Below are positions 34,452 through 44,941 of a stretch of 64,000 nucleotides of DNA, piece after piece. The first letter of the stretch is position 1, and each line of letters opens with the position of its first letter. The stretch is from Shewanella carassii. Its GTDB lineage: Bacteria > Pseudomonadota > Gammaproteobacteria > Enterobacterales > Shewanellaceae. The notes under the pieces are model-generated. The model worked only from the letters and a program-made list of their open reading frames with translations, searched no databases and was not told the origin of the DNA. The DNA lies in NCBI RefSeq assembly GCF_002777975.1, contig NZ_NGVS01000004.1, forward strand, positions 124,001-188,000. Reading direction: 5' to 3'. Position numbers and translations under genes: made by a program.

Positions 34452-37400
34452 CTACTCATTTACATGGTAATAAATTCGATTGGTCGTTAAACCACTTCCC
34501 AGAGAAATTGTTCCTTTACAATCACCATTTTCACACTCTCCCTTCCCTACGCCGATAATATATGCAGTAGGATCCTCATCAGTCTCTGGTTTAGGGACAA
34601 CTATTTGAGGAGTATCCGGAACTCTTTCCCCAACGTCATAATAAACTTCACTAAAACTGCGAGTTCCCTTATGCAAGCTGAATACATATAAACGACCTTG
34701 GCCAGCAAAACCACATATACCGGCATCTAAATCTATATCTGAATTAGCAGGTGGAACAAAAGAAGTAAAGTATACCTTACCATCAAAAATCAATGATGCT
34801 GACAATGATTTCTCACCGGAAGAGCTAAAATCATAGAACCATCCCCTTTTGGTTCCGAATACAATATCTTCAGCCTGAGATGTGGGAGCTGATGATGTAA
34901 CATCATATAAATCATCAATACCCAAAGGTTCTGGGTGGTCGGTTAAGAAAGATTTAGTAACAACATTTCTATCTTGAAAGACATAAAACATATCATTCGT
35001 TGCTGTACCAAGGGGGTGAGTTCGATTCCCGCTACCTATAGCTACAGCATCATAAGGGATATTTTGATAACTTAAAGTTCCATCATCACTATGAATATTG
35101 TTAAATTGAGTCTGAGCCACGACAGGCTCAACAAAAAACATTCTATCATTAGGTAAACTAGACGTAGCGATAGATGCAAACATAAACACAGACCATTCAG
35201 ACATAATATTACTAGGCATATCAATTCGCCATATTTGACCACTAACATCTGAAGCGTAGATTCTATCACTCACACCATCATTATTACTATCAATCACTGC
35301 AACTTTATTAGGAACACTACTCATCCCTATTGCATTAAACTTCTTAACCAACTCACCAGTAGCTGCATTAATAATATATACCGCATCCCCGCCACCTCCT
35401 GAATACGCCATCCCACCACCAACTATTAATACAGGATCACTAACTCCAGGAACTTGAGTAATCACTGGTTCCGACCAAGATTGTCCTAGTTCTTCAAAGC
35501 CGTTACTATCAGAGTTTATCATCCATTTGAAAACAGGATTATCTGGATTCGTTATATCTAAAGAGTAATATGAGCTACCTCCTCTCCGCATCCCTAAATA
35601 GACCCATGCCTTAGATACTTTACCATCTGAATCAGTTTCAGTATAAGCAACAGGTGATAAATCCATACCATAAACACTATGCTCTCCAGTTTCATAATTT
35701 GTACGTAATTCCGGAACATTGCCCCATAATTCATGTGGTATAAATGCCCATGACTCCTGAACATTACCAATTGAGTAATCGCTGCTTCCTGAATCAGAAT
35801 CTTTAAACATGTGAACTAAACCTTGGTTTGTACCGATAATTATTCTGACATCCAAGTTCTCCGAACCACTACTACTTGGCTTACTGCCAAAGTTAATTGC
35901 CAAAGGTTTGGAGTGGAGAGGGTCTCCCATTATATCTTCTCGAGCTTCTGATGTACTTCCATCACCATCATCATCATCAACATCAACACCATATAACCAG
36001 TCTAGATCTGTTTGAGAATAAGTTGTTGCAAAACTAGAGCTTCCGAAATCTATCAAACTACCACCAATATCAGTCTTTATTGATCGATTCTTTAAACTTT
36101 TCCTTAAGGTTGGAAGCACTCCACCAGAATTTACCTTATTACCATCCATACTACTTCCAGTGCAAGTATTCCAGTATGTGCATACAGTAGATGCTATATT
36201 TCCACTAGAATCAATAGCATTAGCATTACCACCAGGGCCAACAATTTCTCCTAATGAATTAACTTTTAATTTTTTAAGATTACCACTCCATCTAGGTCCC
36301 TCTCCAGGTAAAAACATAGCGAAATAGGCAGAGTTATAAGTTTGAGTTTTATCAAAGTTATTACTAGCAATGCTTGGTGAGGTAAACGAAGAGTCTATTG
36401 AAAGGATCGATTTCAAAGCATCGTCCATAGCTCCAACGAGGTCTAACCCTGTTTTAGCAACATAGTAACCTTTAGAAACCCCATTATCATTTCTTGGGTT
36501 TCCACCTCTAAAAGCAGCCTCTTCCAAGAGAGACGCAGCAACATCTGCTCCGTCAGAAAAACCGATGGTGAATAACCTAACATTTTGCTTATTATCGATC
36601 CCTGACGAATCTTTAACTCCTTTCACTAGGTCATTATTATACATGTATGCCGCCAAAGCGGGCAAATAACTTACTTCCACATCACCTTTATTATTGACAA
36701 ATTCAAACCCAGAATAATCGGCAGTATTACCTGAAGAAGTCAAAGACAAAATCTTGGAATTAGCACTATTATCCAAAGTTGGGGCCCCATCCGTGATGTA
36801 AATAACGTATGCGGTATCAGGACATTTTTTAAATGGCGAAGAATAATTGCCTGAAGATATAATACTTGGTGGATTATTCGGAATGTAATCATCGATTTTA
36901 TAGATACCTTTCCCATTCGCATCTGCATTGCCATATGTTACAGGCCCACCACTAAAGTATTGATATGATTCATACAATGTTTCACATAATGGTGTATTGG
37001 TCTGCGCCGGCATATTATTAATCAATGACGTAAGACTAGCCAGATTACCATCGGTCATTTCAGCTATATCGAATACGACTCTACCACCATTTGCATCCCC
37101 CTCTTCGGGGTAATTAAGATTAAACACAGCTAAGCCAGCATCAATAGGAATAGCCAAATCTGTAAGAGCAGAAACTAAAGCCTCCTTTGCGACCTCAAGC
37201 CTTGTTCCTGTTCCACCACTATTTTTACCATCATCAGTTGTTGTGACCCACTCATACCAAACTAGATAGTGAGCTGTATACAAGGTAACAGGAGACCCCT
37301 TACCAAAATCAGTGCCATTTAAACTTTGAGTACGAGCAGCTTCATCCGTACCTAATGTATACATATCTTTTGAATCTATAGGATACCCTAGAGGGAAACT

Positions 37401-37979
37401 TGCACCTTTCTTATCTTTCCCAGGATTTAAAGCAATTCTATTTAATATATCTTCATAACAGTCAACTATCTGCCCTTGGTTAAACCCCTCATTTTCTGCT
37501 AAAGAATACCATTTACCGGAATTCCCTTTCAGCTTAAACTCCCGTAAATAGCCAGTATATTTTCCTCTAGAAATTAATGCATCAGCAGCCAGTTTACAAT
37601 TATTATTGTCACTATAAAATCTACGGGACTCAGTTGGGTCATCTGGTACCGGCATAGTACTTGTATTATCTATACCTCCAGCATTCCAATATATACCTTT
37701 TTCATTAATATACCCCGCATATCCAGCCAGATATTCAGAAAAGCCATCTGCATAAGAGCAAATACCACTTACCTGATCTTCTTCCGAACAGTACGAACTT
37801 GTAGCATTTTGATCTTCGGTGGACATGCTTCCAGAATTATCAAAGATAAATAATACTTGCGGACGCTTACCACTTCTTACAGTTGAGTCTATAAGATAAA
37901 GCTCTGTATCATCAGCAATAGTAACTCCAGAAACTACAACTATGGCCATCAGAACACTTAATAATATTTTATTAAACAT
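34452..37979 (-). CDS. pilY1: Type IV pilus tip adhesin PilY1
   Basis: 1175 aa exported pilus-tip protein. Signal peptide (1-21), then a von Willebrand A-like domain with the metal-site motif FDNSGSMS (about residue 47), interrupted by insertions, and TDGAP further on. The C-terminal half is the PilY1 beta-propeller (from about residue 660), with DDDDGDGSTSE and DSNNDGVSD as likely Ca2+-binding loops. ATG 37979 is chosen for its signal peptide and AGGAA 9 bp upstream. PilY1 helps control pilus extension, surface sensing and adhesion. The gene is visibly more A+T-rich than pilX, pilW or pilE, with many Ser/Asn/Tyr codons, suggesting an exchanged allele. Confidence 0.92.
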   Translation of the reverse strand: MFNKILLSVLMAIVVVSGVTIADDTELYLIDSTVRSGKRPQVLFIFDNSGSMSTEDQNATSSYCSEEDQVSGICSYADGFSEYLAGYAGYINEKGIYWNAGGIDNTSTMPVPDDPTESRRFYSDNNNCKLAADALISRGKYTGYLREFKLKGNSGKWYSLAENEGFNQGQIVDCYEDILNRIALNPGKDKKGASFPLGYPIDSKDMYTLGTDEAARTQSLNGTDFGKGSPVTLYTAHYLVWYEWVTTTDDGKNSGGTGTRLEVAKEALVSALTDLAIPIDAGLAVFNLNYPEEGDANGGRVVFDIAEMTDGNLASLTSLINNMPAQTNTPLCETLYESYQYFSGGPVTYGNADANGKGIYKIDDYIPNNPPSIISSGNYSSPFKKCPDTAYVIYITDGAPTLDNSANSKILSLTSSGNTADYSGFEFVNNKGDVEVSYLPALAAYMYNNDLVKGVKDSSGIDNKQNVRLFTIGFSDGADVAASLLEEAAFRGGNPRNDNGVSKGYYVAKTGLDLVGAMDDALKSILSIDSSFTSPSIASNNFDKTQTYNSAYFAMFLPGEGPRWSGNLKKLKVNSLGEIVGPGGNANAIDSSGNIASTVCTYWNTCTGSSMDGNKVNSGGVLPTLRKSLKNRSIKTDIGGSLIDFGSSSFATTYSQTDLDWLYGVDVDDDDGDGSTSEAREDIMGDPLHSKPLAINFGSKPSSSGSENLDVRIIIGTNQGLVHMFKDSDSGSSDYSIGNVQESWAFIPHELWGNVPELRTNYETGEHSVYGMDLSPVAYTETDSDGKVSKAWVYLGMRRGGSSYYSLDITNPDNPVFKWMINSDSNGFEELGQSWSEPVITQVPGVSDPVLIVGGGMAYSGGGGDAVYIINAATGELVKKFNAIGMSSVPNKVAVIDSNNDGVSDRIYASDVSGQIWRIDMPSNIMSEWSVFMFASIATSSLPNDRMFFVEPVVAQTQFNNIHSDDGTLSYQNIPYDAVAIGSGNRTHPLGTATNDMFYVFQDRNVVTKSFLTDHPEPLGIDDLYDVTSSAPTSQAEDIVFGTKRGWFYDFSSSGEKSLSASLIFDGKVYFTSFVPPANSDIDLDAGICGFAGQGRLYVFSLHKGTRSFSEVYYDVGERVPDTPQIVVPKPETDEDPTAYIIGVGKGECENGDCKGTISLGSGLTTNRIYYHVNE

Positions 37980-37983
37980 AATT

Positions 37984-38424
37984 TTAGTTTCCTGTAAGTA
38001 TTTGCTGCTCGACTCCGGATGCAACCGTTAATGAACCAAGGTCATCACGTCCATAGCTGACGGTGCTTGTTATCTGAAAGCGGCGACAGCTAACTAAATT
38101 GGCTCCTGTAGCATTGGAGGTTCTTTGACAACTAACGTCCTTAACACCAGTGTCCGGTAAAGGCGAAATAACTTGCTCACCATAAAATCTGTCCAAATTC
38201 ACTTCATCTTTAACATTAGCAAATGGGGCTCCAGCGTACTCTGTTATGACCGCCTGCAAACCACCGTCTGCCAAAGCCTTGGCTTCCACTCGCTCGGCAC
38301 CAGCGCCGGCCATGCGCAGCGATTGACTGGAGTTAACCGCCAGTGCCACACCAATCAAGGTCAAAATAATCAGGAGGATAAGTGCAAAAAACAGTACGAT
38401 GCCCCGCTGCTGTCTTATCTTCAT
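37984..38424 (-). CDS. pilX: Type IV minor pilin PilX
   Basis: 146 aa prepilin-like protein. Leader MKIRQQRG, then IVLFFALILLIILTLIGVALAV, the hydrophobic helix; as usual for PilX, the +5 Glu of major pilins is absent (RGIVLFF). The rest (LADGGLQAVITEY, CQRTSN, SCRRFQITS) fits PilX N and C domains with a Cys pair. It sits 4 bp after pilW and 4 bp before pilY1, so translation is probably coupled. Normal length for the family. Confidence 0.88.
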   Translation of the reverse strand: MKIRQQRGIVLFFALILLIILTLIGVALAVNSSQSLRMAGAGAERVEAKALADGGLQAVITEYAGAPFANVKDEVNLDRFYGEQVISPLPDTGVKDVSCQRTSNATGANLVSCRRFQITSTVSYGRDDLGSLTVASGVEQQILTGN

Positions 38425-38428
38425 CGGC

Positions 38429-39388
38429 CTAATTCCTTATCAACACAGGGTTTTCGAGTACCACTGTGGTCGAAACCACTTTACGGCGGAAGTTATCGCC
38501 GTCCCCATTGATGGCTCTGTTGCCGGTTTTATCGCCCAGAGAATATGTCGTGTTATTGGTGTAGCTGTTGTCCACCTCGGGAGAGCGCACCAATAGAAAT
38601 ATCCTCAGGGCCACAATCCGCTGAAACAACTGGTTGTCCCACATCAAATCGGTCACATTCTGCACTGGCATAAAGCTATCAGCAGTATCATCACCATCCT
38701 CGTCAAATCCGTAAAGAATGCGCATATTCTCAATACCTTCGACCAAGGGTTCATCGATATTCATCCCTGTACTCGAGAGCGATTTGCGGGTCAAAACAGG
38801 TATACCGTTGTTGTCCTTAATAAAATAGACATGGTGTTGGTATTCCCACACCCTTTGGTTTTCAAGACTAGGATCGGTATTTTTAAAAAACACCGCCTGG
38901 CTAGCCGTTGTGGCGACCCGAAAACCACTGCTTGCACCTGGAGGGCCCACCAGGCGTTTGATCTGAATTACATCTGTCCCTGTTATCACTGAGTTGACAC
39001 AGCTCAGCGAACCGGCGCTCACCCCAGCCTCATAGCCCCACAGGCGTCTAAAGTGGGCTGGCTGGCCGTTGGGCAGAGTGGCGTTGTTGAGCCCCTGTCC
39101 GATACAATCTGCCCCCACTGCATCATCGACCCGAGCATTGGTGCCCAGTACAAAGTCTGTCCCTGTCATATCACCAAAAAAGCCTACCTGACTCAGATCC
39201 GGCACCATGATGGCCAACGCAATACGGCCATTTTCCTGTAACTGATTGAACTGCCCGGTGGTGGTAACATTAGTGGCAGACATACTGAACATGGCAAACA
39301 AACCGAGCGCCAGGAAAAGACTGATGACCATGGCCACCATGAGCTCTACCAGAGAAAAACCCGACTGCTTTGAATTTTCCACACTCAC
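38429..39388 (-). CDS. pilW: Type IV minor pilin PilW
   Basis: 319 aa prepilin: leader ending KQSG, then FSLVELMVAMVISLFLALGLFA. The large C-terminal domain (ENGRIALAIMVPDLSQVGFFGD, IENMRILYGFDEDGD) is characteristic of PilW, the largest of the minor pilins. The start is GTG 39388 (AAGG 8 bp upstream) or GTG 39382; no ATG precedes the leader. pilV ends 4 bp upstream. Role: part of the minor pilin complex at the pilus tip. Confidence 0.88.
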   Translation of the reverse strand: MSVENSKQSGFSLVELMVAMVISLFLALGLFAMFSMSATNVTTTGQFNQLQENGRIALAIMVPDLSQVGFFGDMTGTDFVLGTNARVDDAVGADCIGQGLNNATLPNGQPAHFRRLWGYEAGVSAGSLSCVNSVITGTDVIQIKRLVGPPGASSGFRVATTASQAVFFKNTDPSLENQRVWEYQHHVYFIKDNNGIPVLTRKSLSSTGMNIDEPLVEGIENMRILYGFDEDGDDTADSFMPVQNVTDLMWDNQLFQRIVALRIFLLVRSPEVDNSYTNNTTYSLGDKTGNRAINGDGDNFRRKVVSTTVVLENPVLIRN

Positions 39389-39392
39389 CGCC

Positions 39393-39944
39393 TTAACCTT
39401 GATTGATCACTGTCTTGAGGATAAAGACCCGCCGACGCTTACCCAAACTATTGCCGCAGTCGGTCGTTTCATAAGCGGTACCAGCGGTTTCCTGTATGCC
39501 ACGCCAAGCCATTACAATAGTGACATTGCTGCCATTGACATTCAGACAAGCGGTAGCGCTGTCGAGGCCGCCAACATTCTGGCTGCCGACAGCTTCAGCC
39601 GCGCCGGTAAAGAGTTCTTGCCATTGGTAAAGGTCCCAAGCTAATGTCTCGGCAGCATTGCAGGTCACCGTGGCGCCAAGGGCCACGTCGCAGGATTTGG
39701 CTGGAGCACTTCCGCCCCCAGAATAGGGGGAGCCGTCATCGTAATTACTCAGCACTGAGTTATTAAGCTTCATCCGATTGAGGATATCATTGGCAAAATA
39801 AGCCGCCTGAGTCTGCTGAAATGATTCAAAGCTGGCACGCTTAGCCACTATATGTAGATTAAATATCCCGATAAGCCCTATCACCAAAATGACGAGCGCT
39901 ACCATAACCTCAATCAGAGAGAATCCCTCTCTCCGTTTTTTCAT
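39393..39944 (-). CDS. pilV: Type IV minor pilin PilV
   Basis: 183 aa prepilin: leader MKKRREG, then FSLIEVMVALVILVIGLIGIF. C-terminal part (RASFESFQQTQAAYFANDILNRMKLN) typical of PilV; two or more Cys pairs. ATG 39944 is preferred to ATG 39971 because it yields the standard short leader; GGAG lies about 11 bp upstream. First gene of the minor-pilin operon; fimT/pilU-like genes that often precede it are not here. A candidate promoter lies at 40034-40062. Confidence 0.88.
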   Translation of the reverse strand: MKKRREGFSLIEVMVALVILVIGLIGIFNLHIVAKRASFESFQQTQAAYFANDILNRMKLNNSVLSNYDDGSPYSGGGSAPAKSCDVALGATVTCNAAETLAWDLYQWQELFTGAAEAVGSQNVGGLDSATACLNVNGSNVTIVMAWRGIQETAGTAYETTDCGNSLGKRRRVFILKTVINQG

Positions 39945-40033
39945 CCGCGTCAAATCTCCAGACAATGCCATGTTTTTGACAATAAATTCAGCCTATTAGT
40001 TCTTTAATATCTTATAGTTAGCTTAAGGCAATG

Positions 40034-40062
40034 ATAATACCTGTTAATGATAGTTGAGTCGA
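40034..40062 (-). promoter_or_regulatory. Candidate sigma-70 promoter of the minor-pilin operon
   Basis: Reading the minus strand: TCGACT (40062-40057), 17-bp spacer, TATTAT (40039-40034), about 90 bp before the pilV start and after the ispH terminator. The -35 box is only fair. Confidence 0.35.
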
Positions 40063-40126
40063 ATGTAAATCTCCAGTAACTATGTTCTCTAATAAATTCA
40101 CGTTTTATAAGAGAAATTTCCCATAA

Positions 40127-40155
40127 AAAAAAGAGGCTTAAAAAGCCTCTTTTTT
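40127..40155 (-). terminator. Terminator after ispH
   Basis: AAAAAAGAGGCT / AGCCTCTTTTTT with TAAAA loop; T-runs on both strands. It ends the murJ-ribF-ileS-lspA-fkpB-ispH transcript. Confidence 0.85.
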
Positions 40156-40175
40156 AAACCCTGTTCTGCTGTTGT

Positions 40176-41129
40176 CTATCGCAACTCGGCAGGCACGGCA
40201 AATACGGTATCTTCCTTACGCCCTTCAACTTCGGTCACCACGCTCGGAGCCAGTTTGGCTATGGCTTCAACCACCTGTTGCACCAATACTTCCGGTGCAG
40301 AGGCTCCGGCGGTAACCGCAACCCTAGCGACGCCATCGAACCACTCCCGTTCAACGTCATCGGCGTTATCCACTAGATAGGCCTGAGTACCGGACTTGAG
40401 CGCCAGCTCCCGCAGTCTGTTAGAGTTGGAACTGTTCTTGGAACCAACCACAATCAGTAGGTCTACATCCTGTGCCATCTTACGCACCGCGTCCTGGCGA
40501 TTTTGGGTGGCGTAGCAGATGTCGTCCTTACGGGGCCCTTCAATCGAAGGGAAGCGCTTCTGCAGCGCGGCAATAATATCCAGGGTATCATCCACCGACA
40601 GCGTGGTTTGGGTGACAAAGCAAAGATTGTCGCTATCCTTCACCTGCAGTGCATCCACATCGGCCGGAGACTCTATAAGATAGACGCCTCCATCAGGGTT
40701 GTCATACTGCCCCATGGTACCTTCCACTTCGGGATGGCCGGCATGACCGATAAGAATGCACTCAATCCCCTTGCGACTGGCGCGAGTCACCTGCAGATGT
40801 ACCTTAGTAACCAAAGGACAAGTCGCATCAAACACCTTAAGACCACGACGCTTGGCCTCGTTGCGCACCGCCTGTGACACCCCATGGGCACTGAAAATCA
40901 CTATGCTGTTATCGGGCACTTGATCCAGTTCGTCGACAAAAATCGCCCCGCGCTGCTTGAGATCTTCAACCACATAACGGTTATGCACCACTTCATGGCG
41001 CACATAGATAGGCGGGGAAAAGAGTTCCAACGCCCGCTCGACTATGCTGATGGCCCGGTCGACTCCGGCACAGAAGCCTCTGGGATTGGCCAATAAGATG
41101 TTAAGACCGGCAGGTTTTTCTACTGACAT
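40176..41129 (-). CDS. ispH: 4-hydroxy-3-methylbut-2-enyl diphosphate reductase IspH
   Basis: 317 aa [4Fe-4S] enzyme, last step of the MEP isoprenoid pathway (HMBPP to IPP and DMAPP). Cluster cysteines are visible in [20 protein letters not shown] and [11 protein letters not shown]; the proton-relay Glu and substrate-binding His lie in [23 protein letters not shown] and [13 protein letters not shown] 41129 starts 1 bp after the fkpB stop, so coupling is likely; an in-frame codon at 41159 lies in fkpB. Usual length. Confidence 0.97.
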   Translation of the reverse strand: MSVEKPAGLNILLANPRGFCAGVDRAISIVERALELFSPPIYVRHEVVHNRYVVEDLKQRGAIFVDELDQVPDNSIVIFSAHGVSQAVRNEAKRRGLKVFDATCPLVTKVHLQVTRASRKGIECILIGHAGHPEVEGTMGQYDNPDGGVYLIESPADVDALQVKDSDNLCFVTQTTLSVDDTLDIIAALQKRFPSIEGPRKDDICYATQNRQDAVRKMAQDVDLLIVVGSKNSSNSNRLRELALKSGTQAYLVDNADDVEREWFDGVARVAVTAGASAPEVLVQQVVEAIAKLAPSVVTEVEGRKEDTVFAVPAELR

Positions 41130-41130
41130 A

Positions 41131-41553
41131 TCAAAGCTCCTGCAATACTTCCAGTTCAAAGGTCACCTGATGGCCCGCCAGCGGATGGTTCAGATCCACT
41201 GTGACAGAATCACCGACTATCTCCCTCACTATTCCGGGTATTTCACTGCCGCCTGGGCCAGCGAAACTGACGATAACACCGGGTTCCAGCGTCATATCTG
41301 CCGGGAATCGGCTGCGATCCAAGTGATGAATGGCATCGGGATTGGACTCGCCGAAAGCATCGGCAGGCGCCAGAGTAAAGCAGTGATTGTCACCAGTTTT
41401 CAACTTAAGAAGCTCAGCCTCAAACGCCGGACTCAGACTGCCGTCACCAATATTGAGCCGGGCAGGCTTACCAGACGCCTTTGTACTGTCTGCGGTCGAG
41501 CCGTCTTCCAGCAAGATATTCAAGTGACACAAGAGGGATTTCACATCAGACAT
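41131..41553 (-). CDS. fkpB: FKBP-type peptidyl-prolyl isomerase FkpB (SlpA)
   Basis: 140 aa SlyD/FkpB-type cis-trans prolyl isomerase, cytoplasmic. It has the split FKBP domain with an inserted flap ([36 protein letters not shown]), and the [19 protein letters not shown] ending that closes the FKBP fold. It lacks the His-rich tail of SlyD. Placed between lspA (3-bp gap) and ispH (1-bp gap), the conserved gammaproteobacterial order. Confidence 0.93.
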   Translation of the reverse strand: MSDVKSLLCHLNILLEDGSTADSTKASGKPARLNIGDGSLSPAFEAELLKLKTGDNHCFTLAPADAFGESNPDAIHHLDRSRFPADMTLEPGVIVSFAGPGGSEIPGIVREIVGDSVTVDLNHPLAGHQVTFELEVLQEL

Positions 41554-41556
41554 CAG

Positions 41557-42072
41557 TTACTCCTTGGCTTCATTCTGCTTGGCAGCGGCCTTGTCTCCGC
41601 CGAAAAATGAATCCCAGATGATCAGGACTGCGCCAACACAGATAGCCGAGTCAGCGATATTGAATGCCGGGTAGTGGCTGGTTTTCCAGTAGAAATCGAG
41701 AAAATCCACCACAAAGCCATGCATCAGGCGATCAACAAGATTTCCCAGCGCGCCGCCAATCACCAGAGTATATGCCAGGTTTAGGCGCCATAATCCGGCC
41801 GATTGCCGTCTAAGCCAAACGGTCAGCAATACACTGAAGCCGACAGCGACGGCGGTAAATAACCAACGCTGCCAGCCACCGGCATCGCTGAGGAAGCTGA
41901 AGGCGGCACCATAGTTACGTACATAGGTCAGATTAAAGAAAGGCAACAGCTGCACCGACTCATACAGCTTGAAGTTCCCCAATACCCACTGTTTGGACAG
42001 CTGGTCGGCCAAAAAGACCAACACAGCCACCCAATACCAGCGCAGGCCACTCTGTTTCCAGTCTGCGGGCAT
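41557..42072 (-). CDS. lspA: Lipoprotein signal peptidase LspA
   Basis: 171 aa inner-membrane aspartyl protease that removes the signal peptide of prolipoproteins after lipidation. Four transmembrane segments; the catalytic Asp residues lie in GGALGNLVDRL and FPAFNIADSAI-type regions (here SHYPAFNIADSAICVG). N-terminal FLADQLSKQWV is also conserved. It follows ileS by 11 bp. Normal length. Confidence 0.96.
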   Translation of the reverse strand: MPADWKQSGLRWYWVAVLVFLADQLSKQWVLGNFKLYESVQLLPFFNLTYVRNYGAAFSFLSDAGGWQRWLFTAVAVGFSVLLTVWLRRQSAGLWRLNLAYTLVIGGALGNLVDRLMHGFVVDFLDFYWKTSHYPAFNIADSAICVGAVLIIWDSFFGGDKAAAKQNEAKE

Positions 42073-42083
42073 GTTTATTATCC

Positions 42084-44909
42084 TCAGGCGAACAGGCGCT
42101 GTTCACCCTCTCCTTCGATATTGGTCACACAGCGGCCACACAGCAACGGATGCTCGGCGATCTGGCCAACGTCCTCTCTGTGGTGCCAGCAACGGTCGCA
42201 CTTGGCCGCTTCTGACTTGGCAACGCTGAGCTTAAGTGATGCCAGCTCAGTTTCACGAGCATCGGCAGGCGCATCGGCGAGCGGCTTAACCACGGCCTTG
42301 GAAGTCAGCAGCACAAAGCGCAGTTCATCGCCCAGTTTGGCCAGAGCTTCGGTCAGCGCCGCATCGGCAAACAGAGTCACCTCGGCTTCCAGCGCGCCGC
42401 CGATCAGTTTATCGCGGCGGCCCTGCTCCAGCGCCTTGTTGACTTCATCACGAACCTGCAGCAACTGTGCCCAGTATTCATCACTCAGATCTGAGTCCAG
42501 CTGAACGGCCTTGAGGCCCTGGAACCACTCTTGAGTAAACACATAGGCGTCACGCTTACCCGGCAGCAACTGCCAGATTTCATCGGCAGTGAAGCTGAGG
42601 ATAGGGGCAACCCAACGCACCATGGCTTCGGCAATCAGATACAGAGCCGACTGACAGCTGCGACGAGCGTGACCATCTCGCTTGGCGGTGTACTGTCTGT
42701 CCTTGATGATATCCAGATAGAAGCTACCCAATTCAACCGAGCAGAATTGCATCAGCTTCTGAGTCACTATGTGGAAGTTATAGGCATCATAGGCTTCCAG
42801 CAACTCTTCCTGCAGCTTGGCGGCGCGGCGCACCACCCAACGATCCAGCGCCACCATGTCTTCGATGGCGATCATGTCTGTCTCTGGCTCAAAACCGCTC
42901 AGGTTGGCCAACAGGAAGCGGGCGGTGTTACGGATACGGCGATAAGCATCGGCGCTACGGTTGAGGATCTCATCGGATACCGTCATTTCACCGCTGTAGT
43001 CGGTAGAAGCCACCCACAGACGCAGAATATCGGCGCCCAGTTTGTTGGTTACCTGCTGTGGTGCAATCACGTTGCCGATGGACTTGGACATCTTGCGGCC
43101 CTTGCCATCCACGGTAAAGCCGTGAGTCAGTACCTGTTTGTATGGTGCCTTGCCATTCATGGCGGTTGAGATCATCAGTGATGACATGAACCAACCACGG
43201 TGCTGATCCGAGCCTTCCAGGTAGAGGTCAATTTCCTGCCCCTGGAATTCAGGACGGGCGGCAACCACAGAGGAGAAGGTAGAACCTGAGTCATACCAAA
43301 CATCCAGAGTGTCGGTCACCTTGCGGTACTGGGCCGCATCTTCACCCAAGAGCTCAGACTCATCCAGATCCCACCAGGCTTGAATGCCCTGCTGCTCAAT
43401 GCGATGAGCAACACGCTCCATCAAGGCCACGCTATCTGGATGAAGTTCTTCCGTATCCTTGTGAACAAACAGAGTGATAGGCACGCCCCAAGTACGCTGA
43501 CGCGAGATACACCAGTCAGGACGGTTCTCGACCATCTTCTCAATCCGGCTCTGCCCCCAATCCGGGATCCATTGGGTCTGCTCGATTTCACCCATGGCCT
43601 TGGTGCGCAGTCCTTTGTTATCCATGGAGATAAACCACTGCGGTGTAGCGCGGAAAATAATAGGTGTCTTGTGGCGCCAGCAGTGAGGGTAGCTGTGACG
43701 ATAAGCTTCGCGGTGCAGCAAGGCACCTTTTTCCTGCAGCAAGGCGACAACTTCGTCGTTAGCCTTGAACACGTGCTTGCCGGCAAACAGCGGGGTATCC
43801 GCCTTGTAAACGCCGTTATCACCTACAGGGTTAGCCACTTCCAGACCGTACTTCTGACCAACCACAAAGTCGTCCTGACCGTGTCCAGGGGCAGTGTGTA
43901 CCACGCCGGTACCGGATTCGGTGGTTACGTGATCGCCAAGGATCGCCGGCACACTGAAATCATAGAAAGGGTGCTGGAACTGCATCAACTCAAGCTCGCC
44001 ACCTTTGGTGCGGCCGAGGATCTGATGGCTCTTGACACCATAACGGGCTATACAACTTTCCACCAGGGCTTCGGCCAGAATAACCGCTTGCTTGGCGCCG
44101 TCTTCAGACTCAATCTCCACCAGCACATAGTCCAAATCAGGACTCAGTGACAGCGCGCGGTTGGCAGGCAAGGTCCAAGGAGTAGTAGTCCAGATAACCA
44201 TGGAGACTGGCGCTTGATACTCAGTAACCCCAAAAGCGGCTAGCACTTTAGCCTTGTCCACGGCAGCAAAGGCCACGTCTATAGCCGGTGAAGTCTTGTC
44301 TTCATATTCCACTTCGGCTTCGGCCAGGGCAGAACCACAGTCGGTACACCAATGCACCGGCTTAACCCCTTTGTGCAGGTGGCCATTGTCGATCACTTTA
44401 GCCAATGAGCGAATGATGTTGGCCTCAGTGCTGAAATCCATGGTCAGGTAAGGTTTGAACCAGTCACCGAGTACGCCGAGACGGATAAAGTCATTGCGCT
44501 GACCATCCACCTGTTTGGCGGCATACTTACGGCACTCGTCACGAAACTCAGCGGCAGAGATTTTCTGCCCGGGCTTACCAACTTTCTGTTCTACCTTGAG
44601 TTCGATTGGCAGACCATGGCAGTCCCAACCTGGCACATAAGGCGCATCAAACCCAGACAAAGTCTTGGATTTGATAATAATATCCTTGAGGATCTTGTTA
44701 ACTGAGTGACCAATATGAATATCGCCATTCGCATATGGAGGGCCATCGTGCAGAATGAAAAGCTTGCGGCCAATACGGCTATCACGGATCTGTTGGTACA
44801 GATTCTCCTCGGTCCAGCGTTTCAACATCTCTGGCTCGCGATTTGCCAAATTACCACGCATCGGAAACTCGGTTTCCGGCAAATTCAAAGTTGATTTATA
44901 GTCGCTCAT
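42084..44909 (-). CDS. ileS: Isoleucyl-tRNA synthetase
   Basis: 941 aa class I aminoacyl-tRNA synthetase charging tRNA-Ile. HIGH motif in [21 protein letters not shown] in [12 protein letters not shown]; editing domain with the [12 protein letters not shown] stretch; C-terminal zinc site CDRCWHH and CGRC. Length and features are those of the bacterial type. ATG 44909; ribF ends 32 bp upstream and lspA starts 11 bp downstream. Confidence 0.98.
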   Translation of the reverse strand: MSDYKSTLNLPETEFPMRGNLANREPEMLKRWTEENLYQQIRDSRIGRKLFILHDGPPYANGDIHIGHSVNKILKDIIIKSKTLSGFDAPYVPGWDCHGLPIELKVEQKVGKPGQKISAAEFRDECRKYAAKQVDGQRNDFIRLGVLGDWFKPYLTMDFSTEANIIRSLAKVIDNGHLHKGVKPVHWCTDCGSALAEAEVEYEDKTSPAIDVAFAAVDKAKVLAAFGVTEYQAPVSMVIWTTTPWTLPANRALSLSPDLDYVLVEIESEDGAKQAVILAEALVESCIARYGVKSHQILGRTKGGELELMQFQHPFYDFSVPAILGDHVTTESGTGVVHTAPGHGQDDFVVGQKYGLEVANPVGDNGVYKADTPLFAGKHVFKANDEVVALLQEKGALLHREAYRHSYPHCWRHKTPIIFRATPQWFISMDNKGLRTKAMGEIEQTQWIPDWGQSRIEKMVENRPDWCISRQRTWGVPITLFVHKDTEELHPDSVALMERVAHRIEQQGIQAWWDLDESELLGEDAAQYRKVTDTLDVWYDSGSTFSSVVAARPEFQGQEIDLYLEGSDQHRGWFMSSLMISTAMNGKAPYKQVLTHGFTVDGKGRKMSKSIGNVIAPQQVTNKLGADILRLWVASTDYSGEMTVSDEILNRSADAYRRIRNTARFLLANLSGFEPETDMIAIEDMVALDRWVVRRAAKLQEELLEAYDAYNFHIVTQKLMQFCSVELGSFYLDIIKDRQYTAKRDGHARRSCQSALYLIAEAMVRWVAPILSFTADEIWQLLPGKRDAYVFTQEWFQGLKAVQLDSDLSDEYWAQLLQVRDEVNKALEQGRRDKLIGGALEAEVTLFADAALTEALAKLGDELRFVLLTSKAVVKPLADAPADARETELASLKLSVAKSEAAKCDRCWHHREDVGQIAEHPLLCGRCVTNIEGEGEQRLFA

Positions 44910-44941
44910 TGATCCTATACCATTAATTTAGCTAAGAGAGC

